Below are positions 5,913 through 6,980 of a stretch of DNA of 6,980 bases, piece by piece. A model generated the notes under the pieces. It searched no databases and was not told the DNA's origin. It worked only from the letters and a program-made list of their open reading frames with translations. The first letter of the stretch is position 1. Each line of letters starts with the position of its first letter. The stretch comes from Alphaproteobacteria bacterium. GTDB lineage: Bacteria; Pseudomonadota; Alphaproteobacteria; UBA6615. The position numbers and the translations under genes are program-made. The stretch lies in assembly GCA_017643325.1 (NCBI GenBank), contig JAEPNS010000028.1, positions 7,078 to 14,057 on the forward strand. Direction: 5' to 3'.

Positions 5913-6980
5913 TTACGACGACTGCGGAAAATACTTCAGCACGCAGTCCATTGGGTTCGGCGCAGCCTGGCCCAGGCCGCAGATCGAGGCATCGCGCATT
6001 GCTTGTGATAGCTCGTCGAGCAGGTTTGCGTCCCAGGTCCCCGCCTGCATGAGCTTGACCGCTTTTTCGGTTCCGACACGGCACGGCGTGCACTGGCCAC
6101 AGCTTTCGTGCTCGAAGAACCGCATCAGGTTGATGGCCGCATCGCGAACACTATCCTCTTCCGACAGGACGATCACCGCGCCGGAGCCGACGAAACACCC
6201 ATGCTCCTCAAGTGCCCCGAAGGCGAGTGGAAGGTCTGCCATCGCCGCCGGCAGGATCCCGCCCGAGGCACCGCCCGGAAGGTAAGCCATCAGCGTGTGG
6301 CCGTCGGCCATGCCGCCGCAGTATTCGTCGATCAGTTCGCGTGCCGTGATTCCATTCGGCGCGATCTTGACACCGGGTTCGGTGACACGCCCTGACACCG
6401 AATAGGCGCGGGTGCCGGAGTAACCGTGTCGGCCCTGGTCGCTGTACCAGTCCGCGCCGGAGTGCAGAATTTCCCGGATCCAGAACACCGTCTCCACATT
6501 GTGGACAAGCGTTGGCTGTCCGAAGACGCCTTTCTGGGCGACGTAGGGCGGGCGATGGCGCGGGAGCCCGCGCTTACCCTCGATGGATTCGATCATCGCG
6601 GACTCTTCCCCGCAGATGTATGCGCCCGCCCCGCGGCGTAGCCGGATAAAGCCCGGTCCGACGATTCCTTCGGCCTCGATCGCGGCGATCTCGGTCTCGA
6701 GAATCTCGCGCGCGACCGGGTACTCGTCCCTCAGGTAGATCCAAAGCTGCTCGGCGTCCACCGCCCAGGCCGCGATCAGCGCGCCCTCGAGCACACCGTG
6801 CGGCGCCCGTTCGAGGAGGTATCTGTCCTTGAACGTGCCCGGCTCGCCCTCGTCGGCATTGATGACGACCGCGCGGGGGCCGTTCTCGGCGCTGACGAAT
6901 TCCCATTTTCGGGACGCCGGAAAACCCGCTCCGCCCATACCGCGCAGGTCGGCCTTCTCGAGGGTCTGTCGCACACCCTC
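5913..6980 (-). CDS. fdsB: NAD-dependent formate dehydrogenase, FMN/NAD-binding beta subunit (partial, N-terminus beyond right edge)
   Basis: NuoF-like diaphorase subunit of the cytoplasmic formate dehydrogenase: takes electrons from the FdsA iron-sulfur chain to FMN and reduces NAD+. The last 355 codons are visible, ending at TAA 5915-5913; the family is about 500-530 residues, so the N-terminal part is outside. Visible motifs: RGMGGAGFP (6944-6918) and NADEGEPGTFKDR of the FMN/NADH site, GAGAYICGEESAMIESIEG, the ESCGQCTPCRVGT cysteines (codons ending at 6099, 6090 and 6081) and the fourth cluster ligand in SICGLG (5981-5979), completing one [4Fe-4S]. The tail (NPMDCVLKYFPQSS) looks like a natural end, so the gene is not truncated at this side. 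Distinction from respiratory complex I NuoF rests on sequence feel and the presence of fdsA on the same strand. A GTG at 6974 is inside the gene and is not its start. Confidence 0.93.
   Translation of the reverse strand, partial: EGVRQTLEKADLRGMGGAGFPASRKWEFVSAENGPRAVVINADEGEPGTFKDRYLLERAPHGVLEGALIAAWAVDAEQLWIYLRDEYPVAREILETEIAAIEAEGIVGPGFIRLRRGAGAYICGEESAMIESIEGKRGLPRHRPPYVAQKGVFGQPTLVHNVETVFWIREILHSGADWYSDQGRHGYSGTRAYSVSGRVTEPGVKIAPNGITARELIDEYCGGMADGHTLMAYLPGGASGGILPAAMADLPLAFGALEEHGCFVGSGAVIVLSEEDSVRDAAINLMRFFEHESCGQCTPCRVGTEKAVKLMQAGTWDANLLDELSQAMRDASICGLGQAAPNPMDCVLKYFPQSS

Noticed and set aside
1..6980. CRISPR array, tRNA, transposase or phage genes
   Set aside because: Read through both strands; no direct-repeat array, tRNA-like cloverleaf or recombinase motif was found, and the fds split has no visible element ends.

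Overview
The window is high-GC bacterial DNA that reads as an alphaproteobacterial chromosome. The pointers are an FdsA/FdsB-type NAD-dependent formate dehydrogenase, a PleC/DivJ-style PAS histidine kinase, TTGACG/TTGACC-type -35 boxes, and an intergenic palindromic repeat whose read-through encodes the common 'VTPAKAGVH' string. Genus cannot be fixed from the sequence alone.

Layout, left to right. (1) 1-2002, minus: the first 667 codons of fdsA, the molybdenum and iron-sulfur catalytic subunit of formate dehydrogenase; the C-terminus lies beyond the left edge. (2) 2060-2149: an intergenic inverted repeat. (3) 2180-2635, minus: an exported FKBP-type prolyl isomerase with a complete active site. 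(4) 2659-2691: a perfect 12-bp hairpin. (5) 2720-3172, minus: a GNAT acetyltransferase. (6) 3173-3477: a control region with back-to-back promoters whose -35 boxes form a dyad, a 31-codon small ORF on the minus strand, and a strong intrinsic terminator nested in a second, longer inverted repeat. (7) 3478-4161, plus: a protein with two YCII-like domains, whose stop codon sits in the loop of its own terminator. (8) 4313-5905, plus: a soluble histidine kinase with two PAS domains. (9) 5913-6980, minus: the C-terminal 355 codons of fdsB, the FMN/NAD-binding subunit, which enters from the right edge.

FdsB and FdsA normally act together: formate is oxidised at the molybdenum site of FdsA and electrons pass through iron-sulfur clusters to FMN in FdsB, where NAD+ is reduced. 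In known fds loci (fdsGBACD) the two genes are adjacent. Here they keep the expected order and strand but are separated by 3.9 kb holding five unrelated genes and a small ORF, two of the genes on the opposite strand. This split locus and the compact promoter / small ORF / nested-hairpin unit before the acetyltransferase are the most unusual things in the window. No phage, transposase, CRISPR, tRNA or rRNA was seen.
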